64,000 nucleotides of DNA from Bacteroidales bacterium (GCA_017544265.1 JAFYEM010000025.1:62001-126000); one strand, 5' to 3'. Numbered from the stretch's first letter, positions 18,901 to 27,283 are shown. The notes: generated by a model from the sequence alone, not told the origin. Program-made: numbers and translations.

Positions 18901-21136
18901 CTGAATTGGTGACCTGGATCTTGAAGAGTTCTTTTTCACTGTCCAGTATTCCGGAAGAAAGGGAATTATAGGAGTACGACTCCCAGCCGCGCTCGATCGC
19001 TTTCTCGCCTCGAAGGCTGAAACTGCCTTCAGCGGGGCTGTCGGGAATGAGTTCGGTACGGAAGGAATCCAGTACGAAGAAGTAAGTGGCGTTCTCCTGG
19101 GTTTCGCCGGTATTGTCCGTGACCCGCAGGATGAGCTTGTGAAAACCGTAGGTCTGGGTAATATAGTCGAAGGCGAAGGATCCGTCAGGTTTGATTTCCG
19201 GAGCCTCGATTTCAGCATTGAGATGCCAGCTCTCGATCATGACTTTTGGAATCAGTTCGGTGAGCGGATGTCCGGAGTAGCTCTCGACCTTTCCCTTTAC
19301 CGTAACTTTGTCTCCGGGGAAGAAGAGTCCCTCGATGGGTTCGAAAGTAACGAAGAAGGTAGGCAGTACGAATTCTCCCACCGGGAAATAGTCGCTTTCC
19401 AGAGTACGGCCTTCCTTTTCTATGACGATCCGGAACTGTCCGCCGCGGAGCCCCTTCGGAATATCGAAACTGCCGGCTATCGAGCCGAATTCATTGGTGG
19501 TAAGTTCCCTGCGGCCCAGTTCATTGCCTTCGCTGTCGTAGAAAACTGCTGTGAGGACCTCTCCGGGAAGGACATGATTTTCTTTCAGAAGGTCGCCCTT
19601 GAACCAGACCGCCTTGAAATTCACGGTCTCGCCGGTGTTGTAGGCTCCCTTGTCCTTGAAAATGTTGCAGCGGGAACTGGCGTAGGAACGGGAGGAATCA
19701 TAGAAGTAACTGTCGGCGTTCACCAGACTCTCCGAGGAGCATTTCTCCAGTCCGTCTTCGCCCTTTGCGCTTACACGGATGAAATAACTCCTGTCGTCGT
19801 GTTTGCGGATTGTCGATACCATGGACTCGGGAAGCCGGGTGAAACCGTCAAGTTCCATTTCCTTGCTTTCCACAGTATTGCCTTTGAGAATCAGCTCTGC
19901 CTTGACCTTCTTTACCGGACGCCCGCTGAGGTATTCCGCGACATAGATTTCAGGGCCTTTGCTGTCAGTTCTTAAAGCCAGCGAAAGAGTATTGTGCCGG
20001 TAATAGCAAATAGCGCTTTCCGCTCCTGACGGTGCCGCTTTCAGGCAGTAGTCCCCGTCCTTCAGGGGAGGGATGGTGAATCTTACGGTGTCCACCGCAT
20101 AGAAACTGCACTTCTTGTTTTCGACAGTGCGGGTCCAGATTTTCTTGTTCAGAGATTCTTCCCTGCTTTCATAGAGCGTGACAGGCACCTTGGTGAGGTT
20201 GCGCATCGTGACTGTCACCACTTCACCTTTCACAGTCACGTCCACATCCTTGCTCTCCATCTGCTCCATGAGTTCTTTTGCAGTGGTGATTGTCGCTGCA
20301 ATCATCTTTTCGTCATCCTTGAATGACTTCCGGTATGTCTCGAAGGCTTTGCATTCCTCGTAAAGGGCCTTGAATTCTTCGGACTTGGCATGGTGGTTTT
20401 CAGCCGAGTTGAATTTGTTTTTAAGAACCGCCTGTTTTGGTAACAGTCCGATGGCCTTTCCTTCCCATTTCCGGTCCAGGACAGCCATAGCTTCAACCTG
20501 GTCTTTCGCCGGATAACGGGTTACGAGATAGTAGTCCAGATAGCCGTTGAGAGGGTAACGGTCTCCGATTCTATCCTTAAGTGAATCCCTCAGAGAATAG
20601 AATTCCAGTCCCCAGGTGCCGATGATCCTGTGCCAGAGGGTGTATTCATAGTCGTCTTTTATGTAGTCGGCAAGATGCCCGCCCATCCGGTCACCGAATT
20701 TTTCCCAGAATTCAGGGTGGCGTCCTGCTGCGAGCGCATCCTTGTTCTTTTCCGGATAAGAATTCTTGTCGCCGCTGTTGTAGTTGGTAATCCAGGCATA
20801 TGTCATAATCGGAAGGTCGTACGCCTTGATTTCCTTTTCCAGTTGGGAGAAAGCTGCTGTGGTTTCCTTCCAGTTTACCCTGCGGCGCGTTTCGGCACAG
20901 AGGATAGCAGCCCTGTAATAGTCAATGGCACTGCGCGCGCTGAGAGCCTCGGTCTTGATCTTGTCCAGGGTCTCGATCATTTTCTGAGGCCGGTCAGCCT
21001 TTTCCCAACTCTCATATTCTTTCCAGAGTTTGCTGATCATATCGGTTTGAGGTTTAGGAGTGGTGGATAAATTGGCGGCGACTACGGCAACTGCCGCAAT
21101 GGCCACGATGGCTAGTATTAAGACGATTCTTTTCAT
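15962..21136 (-). CDS. Large alpha-2-macroglobulin family protein lacking the thioester motif
   Basis: A 1724-residue exported protein with an N-terminal signal anchor (about 4-24). After a helical region of ~250 residues come macroglobulin-like beta-sandwich domains including the A2M_N segment (FKDKGAYNTGETVNFKAVW), the A2M segment near 1060-1130 (EQFRTALAFEPF, FDFTTSDRLSTYYVY) and a helical toroid like the thioester domain near 1310-1600 (GGFGWFEG). I could find no CxEQ thioester sequence, so it cannot trap proteases covalently as classical A2M does. Bacterial homologues are thought to protect the envelope or act as adhesins. It lies between folC and an EEP lipoprotein in one minus-strand run. 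Confidence 0.85.
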   Translation of the reverse strand: MKRIVLILAIVAIAAVAVVAANLSTTPKPQTDMISKLWKEYESWEKADRPQKMIETLDKIKTEALSARSAIDYYRAAILCAETRRRVNWKETTAAFSQLEKEIKAYDLPIMTYAWITNYNSGDKNSYPEKNKDALAAGRHPEFWEKFGDRMGGHLADYIKDDYEYTLWHRIIGTWGLEFYSLRDSLKDRIGDRYPLNGYLDYYLVTRYPAKDQVEAMAVLDRKWEGKAIGLLPKQAVLKNKFNSAENHHAKSEEFKALYEECKAFETYRKSFKDDEKMIAATITTAKELMEQMESKDVDVTVKGEVVTVTMRNLTKVPVTLYESREESLNKKIWTRTVENKKCSFYAVDTVRFTIPPLKDGDYCLKAAPSGAESAICYYRHNTLSLALRTDSKGPEIYVAEYLSGRPVKKVKAELILKGNTVESKEMELDGFTRLPESMVSTIRKHDDRSYFIRVSAKGEDGLEKCSSESLVNADSYFYDSSRSYASSRCNIFKDKGAYNTGETVNFKAVWFKGDLLKENHVLPGEVLTAVFYDSEGNELGRRELTTNEFGSIAGSFDIPKGLRGGQFRIVIEKEGRTLESDYFPVGEFVLPTFFVTFEPIEGLFFPGDKVTVKGKVESYSGHPLTELIPKVMIESWHLNAEIEAPEIKPDGSFAFDYITQTYGFHKLILRVTDNTGETQENATYFFVLDSFRTELIPDSPAEGSFSLRGEKAIERGWESYSYNSLSSGILDSEKELFKIQVTNSDGAEVNGIPVEWKLLSDKAETIAQGKALSGDKIEIDLSGAAGNYFAIQTHAEIKGSDGHMRQSSHQYRFVKVLPGDTSLSAPVSQLWMPTAMNVKPGEKFGARFGGADGIIWAVATLFGPGGKQIESFLLESPDKLISDISFTYKDEYPEAVRLQVFLFKYGDSYSYSKEFRRDRDVMALPLSFERFTEKGAPASRYTVTLKTEAGVEALAAVFDKSVDAIARNNWPVVTMRSFTAGSVYANANCGFIGERQVFRYYETRAAGRALAKGARERMPEPLLMTDMAVEEAVMTGSNSASEKEVAAVTVREQFRTALAFEPFLRSSDDGLISFDFTTSDRLSTYYVYVYAHDKSMRNAFVQNEMQISMPVKVSITEPTILREGDVYKVALAVSSAAGKNLSGKLYLFAYNGSDGSGEAFTAQSVPLKVKNGQSTSSQFTVKVPRGIDNLTLKGVFKADDFSDAVQVTVPVGKGEQQITEAHSGVFVAGMSKTALEAELRSRFVGIPGRSAEYSEITIIDMVKDAIKAKEIPERTDVLTLSEAWYVAKMNEKLGKDPIENDYLEKILACRNSDGGFGWFEGLDSSPVISAVILERFAKIARHGFEVPSLESTVKYLDKQQFKEEIVIWRGHLTDAQYLFVRSLYPSVPFEVKPFGDTGIFSKRMTEFKKYTKEYLTPEERRGLDGMLFSKARRLATLDNLAANDEGVALAKAWGIGGSALKKVRESADDDVASLLEYAVKHRDGGYYYPNLVMPFRGLLESEAYAHSMIADLLWSHGDIKSSTISTAGVADGVRLWLMLQKETQKWDADPAFLDAINTILSGSEDLLKTTVLMLKATFTSPISKIKASGNGFTIHRSFTRNGKLLTPGEKLSVGDKITARYEIWNQENRSFVRLIAPHEGALRPVEQRSGYYGGIGFYGGYRDVRSDRTEYFFTACPEENSTVSEDFFVTSAGEFIAPVVTIESLYADHYRANDAFPGKVIVK

Positions 21137-21151
21137 AGAACTAATTCTGCA

Positions 21152-22498
21152 TCAAAAACTATGCTTGCCGAAACATGTCAGGGCTTCGGCGGCGACAAAT
21201 GCGCTGCCGCCTATATAGACCAGCGGTCCGGGTTCGGCGTCGCAGCCGAACCGGCGGGCTATTCCGACGGCGGTTTCCACAGCCTGCCGTACTGTCGGAG
21301 CGAGATAGCACCTTCCGGCGTCCATCCCTCCGGCTTTGAATTTTTCCAACAGTTCCTCAGCCGCAAGTGCCCTCGGCGTATCGGCTTTGGTGAGCACATA
21401 AGTGGCCTCTCGCGGCATCAGAGCTATGATTCCGTCCACATCTTTGTCCCCCATCACCCCGAAGACTATCACCAGCGAAGAGGCTTTCCCTTCGGCGAGT
21501 TCCCTTTGGAGCTGTCTGAAATTAATATCCAGCGCAGGGGGATTGTGGGCAATGTCGCAGATTATCCTCGGGGAGGAGGACAACTGCTCCCAACGGCAGT
21601 GGAACTTAGTAATCCTGGCAGTTTCCATTATCCCCCGGACCATTTCTTCTCCCTTTCCGGAAAGCGATTCGAACCCGGCCCTCGGCGAGAGAATGTCGAG
21701 CGCGGCCAGGGTGGTGCGTAGATTCTCCTTCTGACACTCACCTTTGAGGTCCATTCCGGAGAGAATGGCGGCGTGCCGGTACCACAGCGATGGCTCCATG
21801 GCATCTGCAAAGCTCAGCGGGCACTTCATCCATGCCATCTCGCGCAGCACCGGGGCGGTTTCTTCGTCAGTCGTGCCCGCAAGGCAGGGGACTCCATCTT
21901 TCATTATTCCGCCCTTCTCCGCGGCAATCAGCGCCCGCGTGCCGCCAAGCAGAGTACAGTGGTCCAGGCCTATGGACGTGATTACGGAAAGCTCCGGATT
22001 TACGATATTGGTGCTGTCCAGGCGGCCGCCGAGCCCCGTCTCTATCACCGCGGCACCGACATTCTCGTCTGCGAACCATCTGAAGGCCATGCCGGTAGTT
22101 ATTTCAAAGAATGACAGCCGGTTGTCGTCGATCCAGTCTTTCCATCGCGTAAGGAAATCATAGACATATTCTTTGTCTATAAAGACGCAGCCGGCGGGGG
22201 AGACGATACGCGCCCTTTCGCGGAAATCCTGAAGGTGCGGCGAGGTGTACAGCCCGACTTTCAAGCCGGCGGATGCCAGGGCTGCCGTAATCATGGACGC
22301 CACGCTGCCTTTGCCGTTGGTGCCGGCTATATGGATGCTCTTAACGGCTTTGGAAGGACTGCCGAGCACCTTGTCGAAAGCGAGCATCCGCTCCAGCCCC
22401 GGCTTGTACGCTCCGGAGGAAAATCCGGCATCGCGAACCGACGGGACCCGCGCGAAAATGTCATTTAGAAGACTATTATACTCGTTTTCGTTCAGCAC
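21152..22498 (-). CDS. folC: Folylpolyglutamate synthase / dihydrofolate synthase
   Basis: A 448-residue member of the Mur ligase family. The ATP loop is IAGTNGKGSVAS, with YTSPHLQDFRER, ETGLGGRLDSTN, ITSIGLDHC and DIAHNPPA, all in the FolC order. The enzyme adds glutamate to folates (and in many bacteria to dihydropteroate) in the cytoplasm. The only start with the right length is GTG at 22498, because the in-frame ATG upstream is followed by a stop. A TAAATTTG -7 element lies about 27 bases upstream, back to back with the promoter of the divergent gene. The next gene on the strand follows after 15 bases. Confidence 0.95.
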   Translation of the reverse strand: MLNENEYNSLLNDIFARVPSVRDAGFSSGAYKPGLERMLAFDKVLGSPSKAVKSIHIAGTNGKGSVASMITAALASAGLKVGLYTSPHLQDFRERARIVSPAGCVFIDKEYVYDFLTRWKDWIDDNRLSFFEITTGMAFRWFADENVGAAVIETGLGGRLDSTNIVNPELSVITSIGLDHCTLLGGTRALIAAEKGGIMKDGVPCLAGTTDEETAPVLREMAWMKCPLSFADAMEPSLWYRHAAILSGMDLKGECQKENLRTTLAALDILSPRAGFESLSGKGEEMVRGIMETARITKFHCRWEQLSSSPRIICDIAHNPPALDINFRQLQRELAEGKASSLVIVFGVMGDKDVDGIIALMPREATYVLTKADTPRALAAEELLEKFKAGGMDAGRCYLAPTVRQAVETAVGIARRFGCDAEPGPLVYIGGSAFVAAEALTCFGKHSF

Positions 22499-22510
22499 AG
22501 CCGCTTAGTT

Positions 22511-22542
22511 ATTGTGCATTTATGCAAATTTAATTACTTTTG
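22511..22542 (+). promoter_or_regulatory. Promoter of the PurL/PurM-like gene, probably leaderless
   Basis: ATTG (22511-22514), 20 bases, then TACTTTTG (22535-22542): a near-perfect Bacteroidetes -33/-7 pair. The ATG at 22549 lies 7 bases after the -7 element, where transcription should begin, so the mRNA would have essentially no 5' leader. Confidence 0.65.
22525..22532 (-). promoter_or_regulatory. -7 element of the folC promoter
   Basis: On the minus strand this reads TAAATTTG (TAnnTTTG). It is separated by only 2 bases from the -7 element of the opposite gene. No good TTG was seen upstream of it. Confidence 0.5.
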
Positions 22543-22548
22543 CGGAAA

Positions 22549-23595
22549 ATGGGAAAGAAACTGTCATATCTTTTTTCGAAATTTATTATTGACGGGATAG
22601 AGAAGCCTGCCACTCCGGCCCGGATTCTGCTTTCCTGCTTTTCGGACCTGTCGCTGGACGGCGCCCCGGGGGAGACCATCGTCGATGAAACTCTGGACCT
22701 TGCGCCAAGTGTCTATAAATTTGATGAAAACCGGATTTCTGAGTATCTGGATATTGTCCGCGGCAGTTCTTCCCAGGCTTTTCCGCTGATTTTTCCGGAA
22801 TCTGCCACCTGCCTTGCAGTCGCTTCATCCGTCATAGACAAACTCTGGCGCAGCGGCCGCCATACCCTCGCCGACTTGTCCGTGCGTGCGCAGTGGAACT
22901 GGAATGACTGCGAGATAGGCAACATGGCGTCTTTCTATGCATCAGTTGAAAGCGCCGCAGCCTATATCGACGGGCTGGAACTTCCGCTGACTTCCGTGGA
23001 GATAAGCGACGGCCGCCCGGGGGTGTCGTTCAAGGTCGATGGCGCTTCGCCCCGCCGAAGCTGCCCGGCCTCTGCCGTGGACGCGCCCGATTCCTGGCTG
23101 GTGTATATTCCTTTCGATTCCTGTGAATTCCGGCTTGGGGGCTCTGTGCTGTCCCGTGCCGTAGATGCCCGCAGCGCCGTGGGACCGGATATCTCCGACT
23201 CTGCCTATTTCATTGACTGCTATGAAGTCGTGCGGGAACTGGTGGAGGACAAGATAGTGAAGGCCGGGATCGGAGTAGGGGAAGGCGGACTGGCCGCTGC
23301 CATTGCTGCGTTTACCTCCAGGACCGGCGCGGAAGTGAATGTCAGCGGAATATGCAAGGCCTATGGAGAATTCCCGGTGCGGGTTCTTTTCTCCGAGGTG
23401 CCCGGTGTGCTGATTCAGATTGACGACTCAGATTTCGATTACGTGGACGCCGAACTCCTGCTTCAGGACATCGCCTATTTCCCTATAGGTCATCCCTCCG
23501 GCGGAACGCTCCGCATTGCATCCGACCCGGCTTCTGGACTCCCGTCCATACTTGAATCCCTGCTCGGTTCCCGCGCCTCCGAAGGCGAGGACTGA
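22549..23595 (+). CDS. PurL/PurM/SelD-like (AIR synthase-related) protein, function unknown
   Basis: A 348-residue cytoplasmic protein with a layout like half of a PurM/PurL-type enzyme. The C-terminal part has GVGEGGLAAAIAAF (compare the D/G-x-GGLAxAL helix of AIR synthase C domains) and VLFSEVPGVLIQIDD, close to the PurL LFSExPGRxLV block. The N-terminal half (IVDETLDLAPSVYKF, LIFPESAT) is not obviously a complete ATP-binding domain, and I do not see the Gly-rich phosphate loop of active PurL. It is therefore probably a diverged relative rather than the purine enzyme. The ATG at 22549 sits at the predicted transcription start; an upstream TTG at 22540 is less likely. Its stop faces rpoN with 3 bases between. 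Confidence 0.7.
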   Translation: MGKKLSYLFSKFIIDGIEKPATPARILLSCFSDLSLDGAPGETIVDETLDLAPSVYKFDENRISEYLDIVRGSSSQAFPLIFPESATCLAVASSVIDKLWRSGRHTLADLSVRAQWNWNDCEIGNMASFYASVESAAAYIDGLELPLTSVEISDGRPGVSFKVDGASPRRSCPASAVDAPDSWLVYIPFDSCEFRLGGSVLSRAVDARSAVGPDISDSAYFIDCYEVVRELVEDKIVKAGIGVGEGGLAAAIAAFTSRTGAEVNVSGICKAYGEFPVRVLFSEVPGVLIQIDDSDFDYVDAELLLQDIAYFPIGHPSGGTLRIASDPASGLPSILESLLGSRASEGED

Positions 23596-23598
23596 CAA

Positions 23599-25050
23599 TT
23601 ATATATCCCTTCGGAGTGAAGCTTTGGGGATGTTCAGAAGGCCGCGGTATTTGGCGACGGTGCGGCGGGCGACTTTGTAGCCTTTGTCGTTCAGCAGGGT
23701 GACTATCTCGTCATCGGTAAGCGGGGCATGCTTGTCTTCGGCTTCCACAAGTTCCCGGATGACTTTCTTTATTTCGCGTGTCGAAACCTCTTCACCCTCC
23801 TGATTCTCAAGACCTTCCGAGAAGAAATACTTAAGGGGGAAGATCCCGAAGTGGGTTTCTATCCACTTGCTGTTCACAACCCGGGATATGGTGGAGATGT
23901 CGAATCCGGTGCGCTCGGCTATGTCGCGAAGCACCATGGGCTTCAGGTTGGACTCATCCCCGTCTATGAAAAACTCTCTCTGAAAATCGATTATAGTGCT
24001 CATCGTTTTCTCAAGGGTGTTATGGCGCTGCCTGAGGGCTTCGATGAACCATTTGGCCGAGTCTATTTTCTGTTTTACGAAACTTGCGGCCTCTTTCTGG
24101 GAGCGGTCTGACGAGTAGCGTCCGGTTTCAAGGATATCAGCATATTTACGGTTTATTCTCAGTTCCGGGATGTTGAAGCGAGGCATGGTGAGAATCATCT
24201 GGCCGTTTTCATAGTCCAGATGGAAGTCCGGGACAATCTGCTGGGTGCGGTCGTCATAGTTGTCGTCGATTTCACCGCCCGGGGACGGATTCAGCCTCTT
24301 GATTTCGTCAAGCACGTCCTTCATGTCCTGCTCGCTGAGCTTTGCCTTAGCCATTACCTTCTTGAAATGGCGGTTGGAAAAGTCCGTGAAGCAGTCCGAT
24401 AGTACCGTAATTGCATTCTGCACGGCAGGGGTGCTCTTTTTCTGGCGGAGCTGAAGCAACAGGCATTCCCTCAGGTCCCTTGCCCCGACTCCCGGCGGAT
24501 CGAACTGCTGGATGATCCGGAGCAGTCTTTCAATTTCTTCCGCTGAGGATTCCACCCCGGCGCGGAAAGCAAGGTCGTCCACGAGAGATTCTATGTCGCG
24601 GCGAAGGTAGCCATCGTCGTCGAGGCTGCCTATTATGAAATTGCCGACGGTCTTTTCGTGTTCTGTAAGATTGCGGAAGCCAAGCTGTTCCTGGAGACTC
24701 TGGGAGAAACTCTTTTTGACAGAGAACGTCTCCCTTTCTGGGCGGGGATCCTTTCCCCAGTTGTTCACGTAAAGGTTATAGGGCTTGTCGTCGTCCGAAT
24801 ATGGGGAGTAGTTCTCCTCCAGGGAACCGCCGCTTTTTTCGCGGTCCTCGACCTCGGAAATGGAAACATCCTTCGGGGCACCGTCATCGTCCGAGCCGCC
24901 CTGGGGCGAGTCGTCGAGTACGGGGTTGTTGTTGAACTCCTCCTTGATCCGCTGCTCAAGTGCCTGGATGGGCATCTCGATGAGCTTTATCGTCTGGATC
25001 TGGAGGCTCGAAATGGTCTGCTTCTGTTTCTGCTCAAGTCCCTGTTTCAT
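23599..25050 (-). CDS. rpoN: RNA polymerase sigma-54 factor
   Basis: A 483-residue sigma-54. The N-terminal Gln/Leu-rich activator-interaction region (LEQKQKQTISSLQIQTIKLI) is followed by an acidic linker (about 45-100), the core-binding region (DDDGYLRRDIESLVDDL, FDPPGVGARDLRECLLLQL) and the DNA-binding end, where the diagnostic RpoN box ARRTVAKYR lies about 20 residues from the C terminus. It directs RNA polymerase to -24/-12 promoters with the aid of AAA activators; no such activator gene is in this window. Its ATG shares one base with the stop of the galactanase gene (TAATG), which means the two are co-translated, an odd partnership for a global regulator. Confidence 0.95.
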   Translation of the reverse strand: MKQGLEQKQKQTISSLQIQTIKLIEMPIQALEQRIKEEFNNNPVLDDSPQGGSDDDGAPKDVSISEVEDREKSGGSLEENYSPYSDDDKPYNLYVNNWGKDPRPERETFSVKKSFSQSLQEQLGFRNLTEHEKTVGNFIIGSLDDDGYLRRDIESLVDDLAFRAGVESSAEEIERLLRIIQQFDPPGVGARDLRECLLLQLRQKKSTPAVQNAITVLSDCFTDFSNRHFKKVMAKAKLSEQDMKDVLDEIKRLNPSPGGEIDDNYDDRTQQIVPDFHLDYENGQMILTMPRFNIPELRINRKYADILETGRYSSDRSQKEAASFVKQKIDSAKWFIEALRQRHNTLEKTMSTIIDFQREFFIDGDESNLKPMVLRDIAERTGFDISTISRVVNSKWIETHFGIFPLKYFFSEGLENQEGEEVSTREIKKVIRELVEAEDKHAPLTDDEIVTLLNDKGYKVARRTVAKYRGLLNIPKASLRRDI

Positions 25051-26198
25051 TATTTGAAGACATTCATTACTGATGAAGGATATCCGCCGTCTGCAAAGGC
25101 GCCCATGTTATAGGAGTTCCACTCTCCTTCATAATAGGAAGGCGGGATGGTCTTCAGATAATCCTTGTCCTTGTATATGGCCGGTTTCCACCAGTTGTAA
25201 ACCTGAGGCTCCCAATAGAACACGCCGATACATTTGGGTATCTTCACTGCGCCGTCCATGAACTCCTGCAGCACGCTTGCCGCCGTGGCTTCGCCGTCCG
25301 GAGTCTTCACTCCGATTTCCACTACCATCACAGGCTTGCCTGTGCCACTGGCGATTTTCCGGATGTTCTCCAGCGCGGCTTTGTTTCCATCCGATGCGCT
25401 GACCTTGAGGTCCTGGGGATAGTGCGAAAGGCCGCAGATATCGAAACCCGCTCCAGCGTTCTTTAGTCCATTGAACCACCAGGTCTGGTCCTCTGAAGCG
25501 TTTTCCTTGTGGGCAATAATCTTTATATCGGGGAAAATCTCCTTTGCCGCTGCGGCTCCAGCCTTGAAAAGAGTAGCAAAATTTGCGAAGTTGCCGCTGT
25601 TTATCTTGCCGTCCGGCCATATCATTCCGGTGCGGGTTTCGTTGCCGATCTGGACCCACTTGGGCGTCACATTCACGTCCTTGATGGCCTGCAACACGTC
25701 TTTGGTGTGTCCGGCTACGTGGGCGCACATCTTGTCCATATCCCCGCTGTCCCCAGCCCATGCGGCGGGAATGGTCTGGCGGGAAGGATCCGTGAAGAAA
25801 TCGCTGTAGTGGAAGTCTATCATAACGTCGAGCCCTGCAGCCGCGGCCCGTTTGGACATGTTCACGACATCATCCTTGCCGCTCCATTTGTTCGCATCGT
25901 GAGGGTCCACCCATACGCGCAGGCGTATGGCCTGTATTCCGGTGCTCTTCATAACATCCATTATGTCGGATGCCGCTTCGCCCCTGGCTTTGCGGAACTT
26001 CTTTCCGTCGTGCTCCATCTCGGACGCCCAGCTGATGTCCGCTCCGCGTACGAAATCAGACCTCCATATTTTCTGGGGGCTGGTCCCTTCGGAATTGTCG
26101 TCTTTAGTGTTATTGCCTGTGTTGTTGTCGGCTTTGCCGCAGGAAAAAGGCAGCAGAATGAGGGCTGCTGCAAAAACAAGTATCCTAAAAGTTTTCAT
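25050..26198 (-). CDS. GH53 endo-beta-1,4-galactanase lipoprotein
   Basis: A 382-residue lipoprotein (LLPFSC, Cys20) followed by an Asn/Asp-rich linker and a GH53 barrel: FVRGADISW, IRLRVWVDP, MIDFHYSDFF, the acid/base Glu187 in WVQIGNE and the nucleophile Glu294 in VVEIG. GH53 enzymes cut beta-1,4-galactan of pectin type I side chains. I chose ATG 26198 because the signal peptide starts there and an excellent promoter lies just before it; an upstream ATG at 26234 would add residues encoded inside the promoter. The gene overlaps rpoN by one base. It sits downstream of a radical SAM gene but with its own promoter. Confidence 0.92.
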   Translation of the reverse strand: MKTFRILVFAAALILLPFSCGKADNNTGNNTKDDNSEGTSPQKIWRSDFVRGADISWASEMEHDGKKFRKARGEAASDIMDVMKSTGIQAIRLRVWVDPHDANKWSGKDDVVNMSKRAAAAGLDVMIDFHYSDFFTDPSRQTIPAAWAGDSGDMDKMCAHVAGHTKDVLQAIKDVNVTPKWVQIGNETRTGMIWPDGKINSGNFANFATLFKAGAAAAKEIFPDIKIIAHKENASEDQTWWFNGLKNAGAGFDICGLSHYPQDLKVSASDGNKAALENIRKIASGTGKPVMVVEIGVKTPDGEATAASVLQEFMDGAVKIPKCIGVFYWEPQVYNWWKPAIYKDKDYLKTIPPSYYEGEWNSYNMGAFADGGYPSSVMNVFK

Positions 26199-26204
26199 AG
26201 CACA

Positions 26205-26235
26205 CAAATATAAGCAATATGAAAGAATTATCAAA
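26205..26235 (-). promoter_or_regulatory. Consensus Bacteroidetes promoter of the galactanase-rpoN pair
   Basis: Minus strand: TTTG (26235-26232), 19 bases, TATATTTG (26212-26205). Both elements match the consensus exactly and the ATG at 26198 is 7 bases further on, so the transcript is probably leaderless. The -33 element overlaps the stop codon of the radical SAM gene. Confidence 0.75.
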
Positions 26236-27283
26236 GAGTTTTGCGCCAGAGGCAGTTCAGCGGCTCCGGAGGATTTCCGTGCAGATTATGCATTCCGCCG
26301 CCGAGGCAATCCTTCCATGCAGGGCAGTCCGCACATATTCCGCGGCGAAGGGGAGAGCGGTCGCGATAGACAGAAAAACCTTCGTTCCAGACTCTATGGA
26401 AATTGTCTTTATAGATATTTCCTTCGGCGAAAGCGTTACGGTCGATATTCGGGCACGCGGCGATGGTCCCGTCTATGAGAACAGACGCGACGTTAATCCC
26501 GGCTCGGCAGAAAAATCGGCTTGCGCGCACCTTGGAATCATATTTTCCGCACCAGCCTTCGCAGCTGAAAGTGACGTTCATCTTCCCGCCGGCCTTTCTC
26601 TTCGAGGCTATGAACTCCATAAGCTGTTTGGTCTCGGCACCGGTCAGCTGCATGTCCGGGTCGGAGGCGGCGCGACCGATGGGAATGATGGTGAAAAGCC
26701 TCCATTGGGGGACTCCGAGACCTTCAAGAAGAGCGTGAATCTGCTCCAGCTGACCGATGGTCCGGCGGTTTACGCAAGTGACCACATCGAAATTTATCCT
26801 GCTGCAGCCGGCGGCGATGCGGATGGCATCGACAGAGCGTTCGAAACTGCCTTTCCGCCCCCTCATCCAGTCGTGCTCATCTTCGAGCCCGTCAAGGCTT
26901 ATTGTGAGTGCTCCGAGGCCTGAGAGCAGCAGGCGGTTCTGCAATTCGCGGGTATAGAACCAGCCGTTGGTGACAAGGCCCCAGCTGAAGCCTCTTTTCG
27001 CGATAGCGAGTCCGGCCTCCGGGAGGTCGGGTCTCAGAAGAGGCTCCCCGCCGGTGAGTACCACGGTGAAATCATCGGGTCGCTCAGAGGCGGGAATGGT
27101 GTCCAGGACCTTCAGGAAGTCCTCCAGAGGCATGTCTTTTTCAGACGGAGCCGCGCCACAATCGCTGCCGCAGTGGCGGCAGTGCAGATTGCAGCGCGTA
27201 GTGCACTCCCAGAATAGGTAGTTCAGCTCGTGAACCCGGGTTTCGTAATTCCGGAATGCCCGGTGGAGCAGGCGGCCTGTCAT
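26231..27283 (-). CDS. Radical SAM/SPASM protein of the rSAM/lipoprotein system (TIGR04133-like)
   Basis: A 350-residue radical SAM enzyme. The 4Fe-4S cysteines are C31, C35 and C38 in RCNLHCRHC, followed by GGEPLLRPD. The C-terminal SPASM-type region has several Cys (CEGWCGKY, CRAGIN, ACPNIDRN, GICADCPAWKDCLGG) for auxiliary clusters. Its gene overlaps the preceding small lipoprotein gene by ATGA. This pairing matches the rSAM/lipoprotein system named in TIGR04133/TIGR04134, where the enzyme is thought to modify the lipoprotein, although the modification is not established to my knowledge. Here the pair is attached directly to the end of the V-ATPase operon. Confidence 0.85.
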   Translation of the reverse strand: MTGRLLHRAFRNYETRVHELNYLFWECTTRCNLHCRHCGSDCGAAPSEKDMPLEDFLKVLDTIPASERPDDFTVVLTGGEPLLRPDLPEAGLAIAKRGFSWGLVTNGWFYTRELQNRLLLSGLGALTISLDGLEDEHDWMRGRKGSFERSVDAIRIAAGCSRINFDVVTCVNRRTIGQLEQIHALLEGLGVPQWRLFTIIPIGRAASDPDMQLTGAETKQLMEFIASKRKAGGKMNVTFSCEGWCGKYDSKVRASRFFCRAGINVASVLIDGTIAACPNIDRNAFAEGNIYKDNFHRVWNEGFSVYRDRSPLRRGICADCPAWKDCLGGGMHNLHGNPPEPLNCLWRKTL

